A stretch of DNA of 64,000 nt from the NCBI GenBank assembly GCA_023055425.1, contig JALGPY010000001.1, forward strand, positions 29,625,001 to 29,689,000, read 5' to 3'. Positions within the stretch are counted from its first letter, which is position 1, and each line of letters opens with the position of its first letter. Shown in pieces: positions 9,960-18,970 of the stretch. The notes below the pieces were generated by a model, which was given only the letters and a program-made list of their open reading frames with translations, ran no database searches and was not told where the DNA came from. The position numbers were made by a program, and so were the translations under genes. Origin of the DNA: Linanthus parryae. Lineage: Eukaryota; Streptophyta; Magnoliopsida; Ericales; Polemoniaceae.

Positions 9960-10386
9960 TGTTGTGAAAAACGAAAAATATGCAGAAAGAAAGAATCGAA
10001 ACACACAGATTTACGTGGTTCGGCAAAACAGCCTACTCCACGGAGTTGCAGAGATTTCACTAAAACAGACGAATCGTCTCAGAGAGAATTACAAGCGAAA
10101 TCAGAACGCTCAACATAACATGCTACGAACCCTAAGAACTCTATAAATAGACAACCTATCAAACCGGGCCGGATCCAAGCCCAAACGGATCAAAACGGGT
10201 CAAAATATTTTTTTCGGGGGCGCTGCCCCCGAACCCCCGGAGACATGTTCGTGATCGCTACGGCTTGGGCCTACCGGCCCAAGCCTTCGCTCCACGAATC
10301 ATGTCTCCCTTTTCGGGTCGTAGCAAAACATGAACCGGGTCGATTCATAAAACGGGTCGCCCATGAACCAGGGCTCCACCCCAACA
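9960..10386 (-). repeat. Copia 5' LTR (427 bp core, possibly extending to 9774)
   Basis: Matches the 3' LTR but carries 87 extra bases that include two perfect hairpins (10215-10231 and 10262-10285). The element's true LTR end may be the CCCTACA at 9774, two bases from the primer-binding site, which would make this LTR 613 bp. The part from 9774 to 9911 has no counterpart next to the 3' LTR. Confidence 0.8.
10139..10150 (-). promoter_or_regulatory. TATA box of the copia 5' LTR promoter
   Basis: Minus-strand CTATTTATAGAG, also conserved in the 3' LTR at 5543-5554. It is correctly placed to start the genomic RNA inside the 5' LTR ahead of the primer-binding site and the 5797-9744 polyprotein. 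Confidence 0.6.
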
Positions 10387-10393
10387 ATTCTTA

Positions 10394-11314
10394 TCATGTA
10401 ACCTTCTCCTCCATCTGGAAAAACTTTGTGTAGAACCTCTGAACCATGTCATCCAAAGTTTTGACAGATCCAGCCTCCAGCGTTCTATACCATTTGTAGG
10501 CCACGTTCCCCAAAGATTTTGGGAACTCGCGCATCAGCAAATTGGGGTCAGCCCCATATGATCTCATTACGTCGATAAAACGCATGACGTGCTCGTGAAC
10601 ATTCCCATTAACATCTTCGAACTTGTCCCACTTAGGGGCCTTATACCCTGCAGGATTGGGCATCAGATAGATCTCCCGCGCAAGAGGAGGGGCATTGTCG
10701 AACTTCGGAATGATAGTGTCCGCAAAAGGTTGATTGGCCAGGAAGTTCTCTATGCGCCGCTGCAAAGTCGTCATACATTCTGGTGCACTTCCTCCCACGG
10801 CAGGAGGAAGGGTTGCAGCCGGCGGAGACACATATGTCGCGGTTGGGCTAGGGGTGCGAGCCACATTGGTTAGGGGTGCCGGCGGAGGAAGCAAGGGATA
10901 CTGTGAAGAGATATTGGAGACAACAGCTAGCGGTTGGGGAATATGCGAGATAAGGGACGGTATTTAGACCGTTTGTCCCTGGAAAGAAGGTGGTTGCACC
11001 ATTGCTGGTGGGGTTTGCAAATTAGGATTGGGTGGTGTAGGTATTAACTATGTCCCCTGGGTGGTAGAGGTTCATCCTCCTTGAGAGACAGCAGCTCCCG
11101 ATGCCGAATTCGGGGCAAGAGTACCCAAAATGACCATTATCTGAGCCATCTGTGCGAATTGAGCCTGAAGAGCCTTCGCCTGATTCTGGATGGTGGCATT
11201 CAAAGTCTCCAAGGTCGGAGCTCCGCCGGTGGCCGCGGAATTGTGGCGGGTCTCCTCTCCTGAGGTCGTCTCAGTGGAGGGAGATTTGTTGCTAACATCT
11301 TCGTCGTGAGACAT
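10394..11314 (-). pseudogene. Tat gag, N-terminal half (upstream of the copia insertion)
   Basis: The start codon at 11314 opens MSHDEDVSNKSP and a low-complexity, glutamine- and alanine-rich head (11072-11314). An in-frame stop near 11050 and another near 10965 interrupt a proline-rich linker. The frame reopens at 10894 with LPPPAPLTN and then the capsid-like domain (LMREFPKSLGNVAYKWY, then VQRFYTKFFQMEEKV), which is cut by the copia LTR. Together with 4362-5363 this is one Tat gag. Confidence 0.8.
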
Positions 11315-11354
11315 GGCTGCTTGCAGTGGTAAGATTCACATCGGGTTCAACAAA

Positions 11355-11964
11355 TGTGTACGGGAGAATCCCTTAGGGAAGATTCAACGTACACCAAGAG
11401 CAGGGGATAGGAAGAAACAGGAGAAGTAGGGTTGTGTGTAGGGAGAGAGTAAGGCAATAGCAACTGTATGAGAGAGAGACATAATTTTGGCAGAGCTTCC
11501 GCGTAGTTCAAGTGCTTCGTTTTATGTAAGGAAGGGTTAACGATCATATATATAGTGGAGAATATGACCGTTTTAGTGGGTTAATGCGCCCATTAATGGC
11601 GGCTTAATTACCTTAACCACAACGACACGTTCGTCTGCATATATCGGGACCGTTACGCACTTCGTCCGCGTATACCGGAACCGTTATGAGGTTGACCAGG
11701 TTTATGGAGCTCGTGCCATAAATCTCTCAAAGCAGTTACTAAAGGTCGCGCGGGCTTGGTTGTCGCCCGCGCGCGACGGAACTTACTCTAGCCTCCAAAC
11801 CACTAAGCCCCTACAAGTCCCGTGTGGCGGTATGCGAGGGCCCTGTCTCACAGCCCTCACGTGGATCAGCGCGGGTGGTGATCCAGTGTGTGTGAAGCAC
11901 ATCTAGGTGTGTCGGATGATCGCCATGTGGCTAAGATCTGTCTATCTGGAAAGCACTATCTACA
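11355..11964 (-). repeat. Probable 5' LTR of the Tat element
   Basis: Minus-strand TGTAGATAGTGC at the outer end and GTACACA at the inner end give TGT...ACA termini. A TATA-like CTATATATATGATC lies near 11540-11555, and a leader without genes separates the LTR from the gag start. The 3' LTR is outside the window, so the boundaries rest on termini and position only. A GC-rich inverted repeat sits at about 11735-11772. Confidence 0.45.
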
Positions 11965-12187
11965 GGAGGGTAATTTAGTCTTCTCCTTTTATTAATGTTA
12001 CCCAAATAGGAAATGGAAAGAAAGAGTGGGGACGTCCCAGAAAGGAAATTGAGAAGAAATAGAAGGGACGGAGTGATACCAAATTTGGATATTAATTTTT
12101 ACATTAATTGATTGTAATTTGTAATTTTCACGTGGTAATTCCTGAGACAAAGCTGGAGAAGGCATTGTCAAATAGTATATAATATAT
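11965..12187. other. Gene-free stretch with a Stowaway-like MITE end
   Basis: About 12000-12080 reads, on the minus strand, as TCACTCCGTCCCTTC followed by a TTTCTTCTCAATTTCC tract, like one arm of a Stowaway-type MITE. No matching second arm was found. Nothing else recognisable. Confidence 0.35.
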
Positions 12188-12565
12188 ATGTGTCTTCTGT
12201 GTATGGAATTTAGAAATGAAAGTGAAAAAGAGATTGATGACTTATCCGTAACAGCTTGTTGCGAGGCCAGAGAGGCGGAAGCAACTGCGTTCAGAGAGGG
12301 CACAAAGTTGGCTTCTGAGATGAGGCTTGATAGACTGGTGCTTGAGGGAGATGCTCTGCTAATTATTCAAGACATGGAACGACGACTAAATGGATAGCTA
12401 ATTAAAGAATTCTCTTCTCCTGCAGGTTTACTAGAAGAGACGACTGGTATGGCTAGAGAATTTGAAGATATAGGACTCACTTGGGTCAACCGGGAGGCCA
12501 ACCATGTGGCAAATGCAGCAGCGGCGGTTTGGGAAAGAGACTCACACATGTCAACTGTGGTTTGA
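12188..12565 (+). pseudogene. RNase H-like (RVT_3 type) fragment with one in-frame stop
   Basis: The frame reads REAEATAFREGTKLASEM and DRLVLEGDALLIIQDM, then a TAG near 12396, and continues in the same frame with FEDIGLTWVNREANHVANAAA to a final stop. The pattern Glu ... Asp ... REANHVA is that of the RNase H domain found at the C-terminus of plant L1 LINEs and in free-standing RNase H-like proteins. The first catalytic Asp strand is missing. It is a truncated, decayed copy, probably from a LINE. Confidence 0.6.
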
Positions 12566-12652
12566 ACATATCCCCAGATGGTTACAAGGCAAAAATAGCA
12601 TAGATATTGGTTAAGAGTTGTTTGGATTTATGTCTTTTAGCTACTACAGAAT

Positions 12653-12862
12653 TCAAAACAGCATAAAGCTAGTAACGATCAACAATAACAAAACAGCTAA
12701 ACATCTTAGATGAACATCTCGATCCAAAGATTGTTTGCACTCGGGAATGACCAATCCCTTCACAGCATCCGATGCCTCTTTTAGCATCTTCAGGTGATCC
12801 ACTTGTTCAACTCCAAGGTTAGCAAGCGCATTAGCAACCTCATTGGAAACCTCATTAATCAT
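12653..12862 (-). pseudogene. RNase H domain C-terminal remnant
   Basis: The translated start SNEVANALANLGVEQVDHL resembles the last helix of LINE-type RNase H (typical form NxVADxLAxxG). The rest has no domain. It points opposite to the neighbouring RNase H fragment at 12188-12565, so the two are separate insertions or an inversion. Confidence 0.4.
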
Positions 12863-13017
12863 TTTACTAAAAAAAGATATGGAAAAAAGTAGGAGGACCA
12901 GCTGCTTTGGGGTTGGGCTGGCGCTTGCTGAAACATACTTTCTGGAAAGTCAAATTGACTCCAAATGTTCACATGTGAAAATAGACACACACCGCTTTCT
13001 TTGGACCTAAAACGAGC

Positions 13018-13196
13018 CCAATAGATGCCACAAGGAATTGACCTAGTGGTGGATGCTTCGTCCTTAAAAAATTTCACCTCTTGAAGTCTCATGTTCGAAC
13101 CCCACGAGACAACCAATAGTTCTCGGGGCTCTGTTGATTTTCGGTGTGCGCACACGTTGAACTGAACACCACGATAATTTAAAATTAAAACAATTA
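13018..13196 (+). mobile_element. tRNA-derived SINE
   Basis: An internal Pol III promoter is visible: a box A-like TTGACCTAGTGGTGGATGC near 13040 and a box B-like TGTTCGAACCCC near 13092. This is followed by a body with CGGTGTGCGCACACG and an A-rich tail. It is not a tRNA gene because the arms do not pair. Confidence 0.6.
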
Positions 13197-13327
13197 ATAC
13201 AATATCAGATTCCAAACGAGTTTTAAGGAACGTACTTTTTAAAGCTGTTAAGTTTTGTACCAAACATGCACTTATTTTTTTTTGGAATCATGCACTTATT
13301 GTTTGAGAGAATATAAAGGAGTCATGC

Positions 13328-13433
13328 AGCTAGGGTGGTAGTTCAAGTGGTAGAGCATTGGAAGCCCCTGCATGAAGTCCTAGTTCAAACCCGGATGCCG
13401 ATAAATCAATTTCTCAAAAAAAAGAAAAGATAC
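13328..13433 (+). mobile_element. Second short tRNA-derived SINE
   Basis: Box A-like TAGTTCAAGTGGTAGAGCA and box B-like TAGTTCAAACCCGG lie about 35 bases apart, ending in an A-rich tail (CAAAAAAAAGAAAAGA). The head could pass for a tRNA D-arm and T-arm, but there is no closed acceptor stem, so a SINE is more likely. Confidence 0.55.
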
Positions 13434-14476
13434 TTCTATGAATTGATTTTGTTACTCACCTCCGTCATAGTCTCAAATTAAACGGCCCTTTTGTGCTCTT
13501 AACATTTAATTTGTCGTGGTCTCCAAATCAGTGAGCCCATATGTTTGGTCATTGATATATTTTCTGACACTCATAAATGTAATATCTTGGTGTTAAGTGT
13601 CATTCTATATTGAGAATTCTCTCTCCAAACTTTTTTCCCTGGCTTGTTTGTGCTCATGCATGCATGAGTTTTCCAATGATTTCTTCTACCTACAACCTAT
13701 TTCGTAATCTATCCTTCTTATCCTCTCCATCTCTTGATTCTTTCCCTAGAATTCTCATCGTTCCCACCCCTTCACCACCCTAACAAACTCTCTGCCTCCC
13801 CTTTTCCTACACCCCAACTTAAATTTTTCGGCGATCTCGACATTTGTCAAAAACTCTCTTCCCTCACTCTCCTCTTGATACTTCTCTTTTCTTTCCCTGA
13901 TGGCCTATTTCTTGAGATCTCGTTCCATATCCCCTCATTGATCCTCTAATATTTCATCACAATAACAGCTCGATGGGAGAGGATTCATGATAGAACTCAA
14001 CCCACAAATTCTTAACACTTAGACTACCCGCAGCAGTGTGCTTCCCCTCCCCTGCATGTCCCAACTTTATCCCACTATTAATTGTCTTAATATTTACAAT
14101 ACAATCCTAACACCTCCAACAGATGAAACACTACTCCTCCCCTCCTATTATATTTTATTTGGAATACACAATCTTCAAACAATTTCAGAAAAGGAAACAA
14201 AACTAATTTCACACCCTCTGGTGGGCCAGCCGGGGAATCCTACGGGCTTGCTCACCCCTTCCACCACCCCTCCACCCCCCGTTTAACCTCCCCCTCACCC
14301 CTCCTTGTTGGAGATACAACCCCATTATTGGAGATAGTCTTACAGAGCTCTTTGGAAGAACTGTGTAATAGGAAAGTTCGCTGAGAACACAAAAGATTCT
14401 CTCCCTTCTTCGGCGGTCCTTCAGCAGGTGATTGATGAAGTCCGGAAGACATGAGCAAGAATATGGGTGGAAAATA
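13434..14476. other. Gene-free, AT-rich stretch
   Basis: No domain-bearing frame on either strand. Open stretches at 13734-13949 and 14038-14286 are proline- and serine-rich translations of CT-rich sequence and look like chance frames. Confidence 0.5.
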
Positions 14477-14516
14477 AAGGTACATGCTTTTTTTTAGGAA
14501 ATAAGGTACATGCTTT
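14477..14516 (-). mobile_element. Very short retroposed insertion flanked by a 14-bp direct repeat
   Basis: AAGGTACATGCTTT occurs at 14477-14490 and again at 14503-14516. Between the copies lies only a run of T and AGGAAAT. On the minus strand the insert is an A-tailed stub resembling a LINE 3' end, which fits an extreme 5' truncation of a target-primed insertion. Confidence 0.45.
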
Positions 14517-14555
14517 CTCTTTCACCATTTTGAGGAAGAAAATAAAGCTAATCTA

Positions 14556-16602
14556 TTGGATTTTGGAGCCATAGGCATGCATGGCAAGACTTCGATGGTA
14601 AGAGAAAGACCTACTAATTTTGAAATTTCTGGACCTTTTTTCCCTTCTCCAAATGTTTCGATAAGAATGCCAGGAATACCTATGGAAGGGTTTTATTATG
14701 ATCTTGCTAAGAGTTTGAGGAAGGTGGCTGGAGAGGTTCTGCATGTTGATTGGGATTTGAAAAGATATGGAAATATGGAAGAATTTAGGGTGAAGGTTCG
14801 GATAAACCCTAATGAACCTCTCACTCCTGGTTCGTACATCAAACCCACTGATCCAGACCATCAACCAAAATGGATTTTTTTCCATTATGAGAACATCTAC
14901 AATGTCTACTACAGGTGTGGATTGGTGGGGAATTCTAACAGGAATTGTTCGAGAAATCTGGTGGAGATCCTGGATTTGCTTGAGCGGAGGTACATAAGAT
15001 CAGAGTTCTACGATTCCTTGCAGTTTCATATCACCGCCGGAAATCCTCTGTTCATGACGAAAATTAGGGCTTTCAAAGCGACATGTCAGAGCCGGACTTC
15101 GGCGGTGAACTTAATCCAAAATCCAACCCCAACTGGGTATGCAGAAGCAACCCGTTTAAGGAGGGACAATCTCGTCCATTCTTTCCCTGATGGAGCTTTT
15201 TCGGATGGGTTTTACACACCCGGGTTGTTTTTTGAATCGATGGACTATGAGGCCTTCACTGCTCGCCCGTTCAACCCGTTTCCTATGGAGTTTTGTCGGT
15301 CGGGCCCATTTTCAGCAAACCCAATTTTCAGCGCGGATTCTTTCACCTCTACTGACCCGACTCTCACCCTTCAAATCTATGAACCAACTACCCGTTTTAA
15401 TGGTGCCGGTCCATCAACCCATGCCCCTCCTGATTCGGAGCCCCACTTTGATCTTGATACCCAATCGGGTCAACTTCCTTCTCTGCCCGATTCAGTTAAC
15501 CCTACCCCTCTTTTGGAATTCCCTCCAAATACCCACCAACCTGTTTCAAGTCCCCATGCAAAGCTTTCAAACCCTGTTCCTGCACCTTCAATTATTACAC
15601 CACCCTCTCTACTAGCCTACGAAGATATAGAACAGCTCCTTCAGCAATCTCTCTTACCCTCTACTTCATTTTCCAATCTTTCTGGTGCTGAGACAATGGG
15701 CTCTCTCTCAGGAGATGAATCACCTTTCGGAGCGGTTCCTAGCCTGGCCTTTGTTGGAGAAGATGATGACCTCTCAAGATTTATCTAACAACTATCACTG
15801 ATCAAGACGACATCACCAAATCATGAACCCTCAGCCCCCCTTTTCCCATCCCCGGTCACTGCTCCAGCAGGAATATTCTTGTTCCTGTGCAGGAGGTCAT
15901 TGAAGCCAATCTGCTACAAGTGATTAGACCACCAGCCTTTATCCTTCGAACACCGAAGTTTATGGGTGATGAAGGAGAACTAGGAACTGGCCAAGCCCTG
16001 CTAAGACCTCAGATCACCTCTTTGTTGACAAACAAATCTCATGAGAAGATGGAAGAGGAGGAAAAGGCGCAGTTAGGCCCTTCCAAAGAAGTGAAAACGA
16101 AGAAGACAAAGAAGTTGCCACCAAAGAAGAGGAATTTTGTTGAGGTTCTGCCAACGGAGGATGCAGGATTGGAGCAGAAAGCTATAGCCCAGTTTGCAGA
16201 GCAGAAAAAACTCAAGGCCAAATCATGTACCTCAGGGGTTCGAGATTCTCAAAGTTCTGCTCAGCCCTCTAAATATCCAAAAAAGTCGAGAAAAGCCAAG
16301 AGCCTCCAGTGCTGACAAGGGAAAGTCTCCAGTGGTGTCTTCTAAATCTGTTCAAAATAAGTGCAGCTCTTTTGAATCATCTTTGGATCGCTTCCTTGAA
16401 GGAAAAGCTGAGAACGAAGAGAAAATGCATAAGCTTTTCGAGGTAAGAGAAGAGGAAGATGGAAGCTGCTGAGTTAGCTGTGAAAATAAAGGACCAGACA
16501 TGCTTAGTTTTGATTGATGGCAAGAAGATTGATAAAATTGAGAAAGCTCTTATCCAGTTTCTTGAGGAGAAATCAGGTCCAAGAAAAATCAATCCAACTT
16601 AA
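14556..16602 (+). pseudogene. LINE ORF1-like (DUF4283 / zinc-knuckle) fragment
   Basis: The 14556-15788 frame contains the end of a DUF4283-type domain (RMPGIPMEGFYYDLAKSL, PLTPGSYIKPTDP) followed by a zinc knuckle YYRCGLVGNSNRNC, in which the first Cys is Tyr and the His is Asn. A long Pro/Ser-rich tail follows. After a stop at 15788, lysine-rich coding-like sequence continues in other frames (15887-16315, 16194-16472) and ends near 16602. An L1-like 3' tail (TTGATTAATATGATG ... CTAAAAAAAA) lies at about 16760-16795. No ORF2 (endonuclease/RT) is between ORF1 and the tail, so ORF2 was deleted or never present. The first ATG is at 14574; the frame is open upstream, so the 5' end is truncated. 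Confidence 0.65.
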
Positions 16603-16817
16603 GTTGTTGTTCAATGATTCTAACTTAGTTGTCGTCTTTCCATTAAACTCTACTATGAACTTAGTCTTTTCTTTGTTTTGTTTTGTTTGATTTAGTCCCT
16701 GTTAGATGTCCAGTGTGGTTGTTTCCTTGGTAGGATGCTTGTGTGCTTTCTCGTTTTGATTAATATGATGTTCTCTGCTCGTTGCTAAAAAAAATGTAAT
16801 ATCTTGTTTAATTCAAT

Positions 16818-16836
16818 ACACACACACACACACACT
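16818..16836. repeat. (AC)n microsatellite
   Basis: A pure CA run just downstream of the LINE-like poly(A) tail. Confidence 0.9.
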
Positions 16837-17410
16837 AGGGGATTGCCCGTGTTCGAGAGCACTACCCCAAAAACACTGAAAAATTCATTGTCTTCATCTG
16901 ACATCTTCTATCTAAAATTAATATTTTTGAAACGTTTCTTGCAGTTGTGATGTAAAAAGCGAATGACAACACAAAAAAGATGAAATTAGTAGAAACCGAA
17001 AATGTTTAAGTAAGACCATGTGAGAAGTTTGGGTGAAAAATAGTGTAAAGATGTGTGGAGAAAGTGGGGGAGAAGTCAAATAAGTAGTGGTCTGCCCCCA
17101 TCTCCTATTTTTTGGGAATTCTAAGTATAAGTGGATGGTAGATGAGATCTAAGAGTTGAGGTTGATTTGATCTAAAAGTTGAAAAAAAGTCAACCGTGCT
17201 ATTTTATAGAGTAGATGATCAAATAAAATGACATTGGGAATATATATGTGTGTTTATGATTGAATGAAATGACATTGGGAAACAATGAATTAATATAAAT
17301 CTACCATATTTGTTGCTACCAATTGAAGATATTAAGTACAGTCTGCAATTTGGCTGCCCATAAGGGTGGTCAGTGTCGGTCAGAGTGAGAGTGGAAGGTG
17401 AGTTTTTTCT
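16837..17410. other. Gene-free stretch
   Basis: AT-rich sequence with no recognisable coding or repeat family. A short direct repeat, GAAATGACATTGGGAA, occurs near 17226 and 17265. Confidence 0.4.
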
Positions 17411-17411
17411 T

Positions 17412-17592
17412 TCTTTTTTTAGGAGAATATGAAATTTCATTGATCAACTCGATTTACATAAAACTTTAAGGCGTGCTTGACCCACTCGGGTTCCTCTTCT
17501 AGCCATATTTAAGGTTGATTTATACTTGAAGCCCACTTTACAAAGAGGTGGGCTACCTCATCCCGGATTTCACCACTATTTATGGCAAGTAT
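17412..17592 (-). mobile_element. 5'-truncated LINE tail
   Basis: On the minus strand the sequence ends TGAAATTTCATATTCTCC followed by an A run. It encodes just upstream EIRDEVAHLFVKWASS, similar to the extreme C-terminus of L1 RNase H. Only about 180 bases remain. Confidence 0.5.
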
Positions 17593-17840
17593 GGAAATTT
17601 TGTGGTCATGCTAGAAGCTGTTGTGTGAAAATATTGTGGAAAATTGCTATAAATTTTAGATAAAATGTTGAGCTCGGTTTCATCGACTCTTGCTTCAAAC
17701 GTGATTGGGTGGCTCGTCTTCAACGGGAAATGAGTTTCACGTGAGTGCATTAATGTGTGCGTTGGTACACTGTTGAGAGTGACTTGTGAGGGTGATGAGA
17801 GTAAAACTTCATAGTTATAAGCGAAAAATAGACGTAGTAA

Positions 17841-18271
17841 GTGCATGTTTGGTTGCAGATTATAATCTCAGTTTAGATTAAAATCTATCTAAAAATTTAA
17901 TCTCGTTTATATTGCAGATTTTTTGAGACATATTTTAATTTAAGTTGGCTAATAATCTGCAGATTATATAATTTCCGATTTTAGAGATTTTTTAGGTATA
18001 ACGTCTGAAATACCATATTCTATCATCTCGTTACTGCATGAATTGTTAATTTGTGCAAACGTGTAACATCTTAGATGTATCATAAGTTCAAATAAAGACA
18101 TTTATCGTAAATTTGATAGTAAAAGCTACAGGTGTTGCCAAACGCAATTAAATTTTAATTCAAGATTTTCAGCGCATGCCAACAGTTTTCAGATTATAAT
18201 TTCAGACAGCTTATTCACCCCTTATTATTTTCATTAAATTATTGAGATTTTAAGCTGGAACCAACAGGCCC
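17841..18271. mobile_element. Tourist-like (PIF/Harbinger) MITE
   Basis: The left end GTGCATGTTTGGTTGCAG and the inverse of the right end GGGCCTGTTGGTTCCAG form imperfect terminal inverted repeats. Both ends are flanked by TAA (17838-17840 and 18272-18274), the usual 3-bp target duplication for this superfamily. No coding capacity. Confidence 0.65.
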
Positions 18272-18305
18272 TAAGATTTAATGAGCTAGTGTCACAAATT
18301 TTCTT

Positions 18306-18681
18306 GGCTAAATTGCACCCGAGGTACCCATATTTTGGAAAATCGAGAAAGCGGGTATCCAAATTTCAAAATCGAACACCACTGGTCTCAAATTTTAGAT
18401 TTCCGCGCAAGTGGGTACCCTTCTTCTGTTAACTTTTCGTTAATATTGGACGAAAAATTATAAAAAGTCTTTTGTACCCCTTATTTTTACCTCCAACTTT
18501 TTTAAAATACAAGTTTTACTAAATAATCTAAAAAAAAGTTAATAAAAATAAAATTTTAACTTGATAATTTGGTATATGTAAGAGAATGCACTATATATCA
18601 TCAAAATTACGTATTTTTACATCATTTCAAGATATGAAATATGCTTTTATTAACAAATATCCGCCAATTTTAAAGTCTTTA
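18306..18681 (+). repeat. Left terminal inverted repeat of the Mutator-like element
   Basis: About 376 bases pairing with 30982-31615 in inverse orientation. Shared stretches include ATCCAAATTTCAAAATCGA, CTTTTGTACCCCTTATTTT and AAAATACAAGTTTTACTAAA. The flanking nine bases are AATTTTCTT. Confidence 0.88.
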
Positions 18682-18970
18682 GTTATTTTTAATAGTGTTT
18701 AAAACGAATCTCAAATTTTATAATTTTACATGTATTTTTTAAGAAAACAATAACATACAAGTATCTTTTACATTTGCATGAAAAATACAAATCATTACAA
18801 TAAAAAAACTACTCAAGAATGTCAGGTGTCAACTCTTGTATTAGTTGTTAAATGCACAAATATACATGTATATTATTGTTTTATTAAAAAAAATGCATGT
18901 GAACTTATGAAGTTTTGAGATTTTTTTTTAAATATTTTTTTTTGAGAAATAGCAAATTATATTAATTCAC

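Larger units (their letters stand above)
5364..10386 (-). mobile_element. Ty1/copia LTR retrotransposon (Tork/TNT1-like), nearly intact, inside the Tat gag
   Basis: An LTR at each end (TGTTGGGG ... CACAACA on the minus strand), a primer-binding site, a complete polyprotein and a polypurine tract are all present. Target gag sequence resumes cleanly: GATAAGAAT before the 5' LTR and TCTCTCACG after the 3' LTR are consistent with a continuous host frame reading DKNLSRMYEK. I see no 5-bp target duplication. The 5' side has about 186 extra bases (9774-9959) between the shared LTR end and the primer-binding site, including a copy of 39-48 bases of Tat gag, so the element's termini have been rearranged. 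Confidence 0.9.
1..11964 (-). mobile_element. Ty3/gypsy LTR retrotransposon, Tat lineage, defective, cut by the window edge
   Basis: Read on the minus strand, the order is tentative 5' LTR (11355-11964), gag, aspartic protease, RNase H, a second archaeal-type RNase H, integrase, then a repeat-rich 3' untranslated stretch running off the left edge. Two tandem RNase H domains upstream of integrase are the known hallmark of the Tat clade (Tat, Ogre, Retand). The RT fingers and palm are absent: protease sequence ends near 3715 and RT-connection/RNase H sequence follows directly. The gag is split by a copia insertion (5364-10386). Several frameshifts and stops show it cannot transpose by itself. 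The 3' LTR is not in the window, so no target duplication can be checked. Confidence 0.85.

Noticed and set aside
13328..13400. Possible tRNA gene (D-arm and T-arm-like sequences)
   Set aside because: No closed acceptor stem or anticodon arm, and an A-rich tail follows; a tRNA-derived SINE explains it better.
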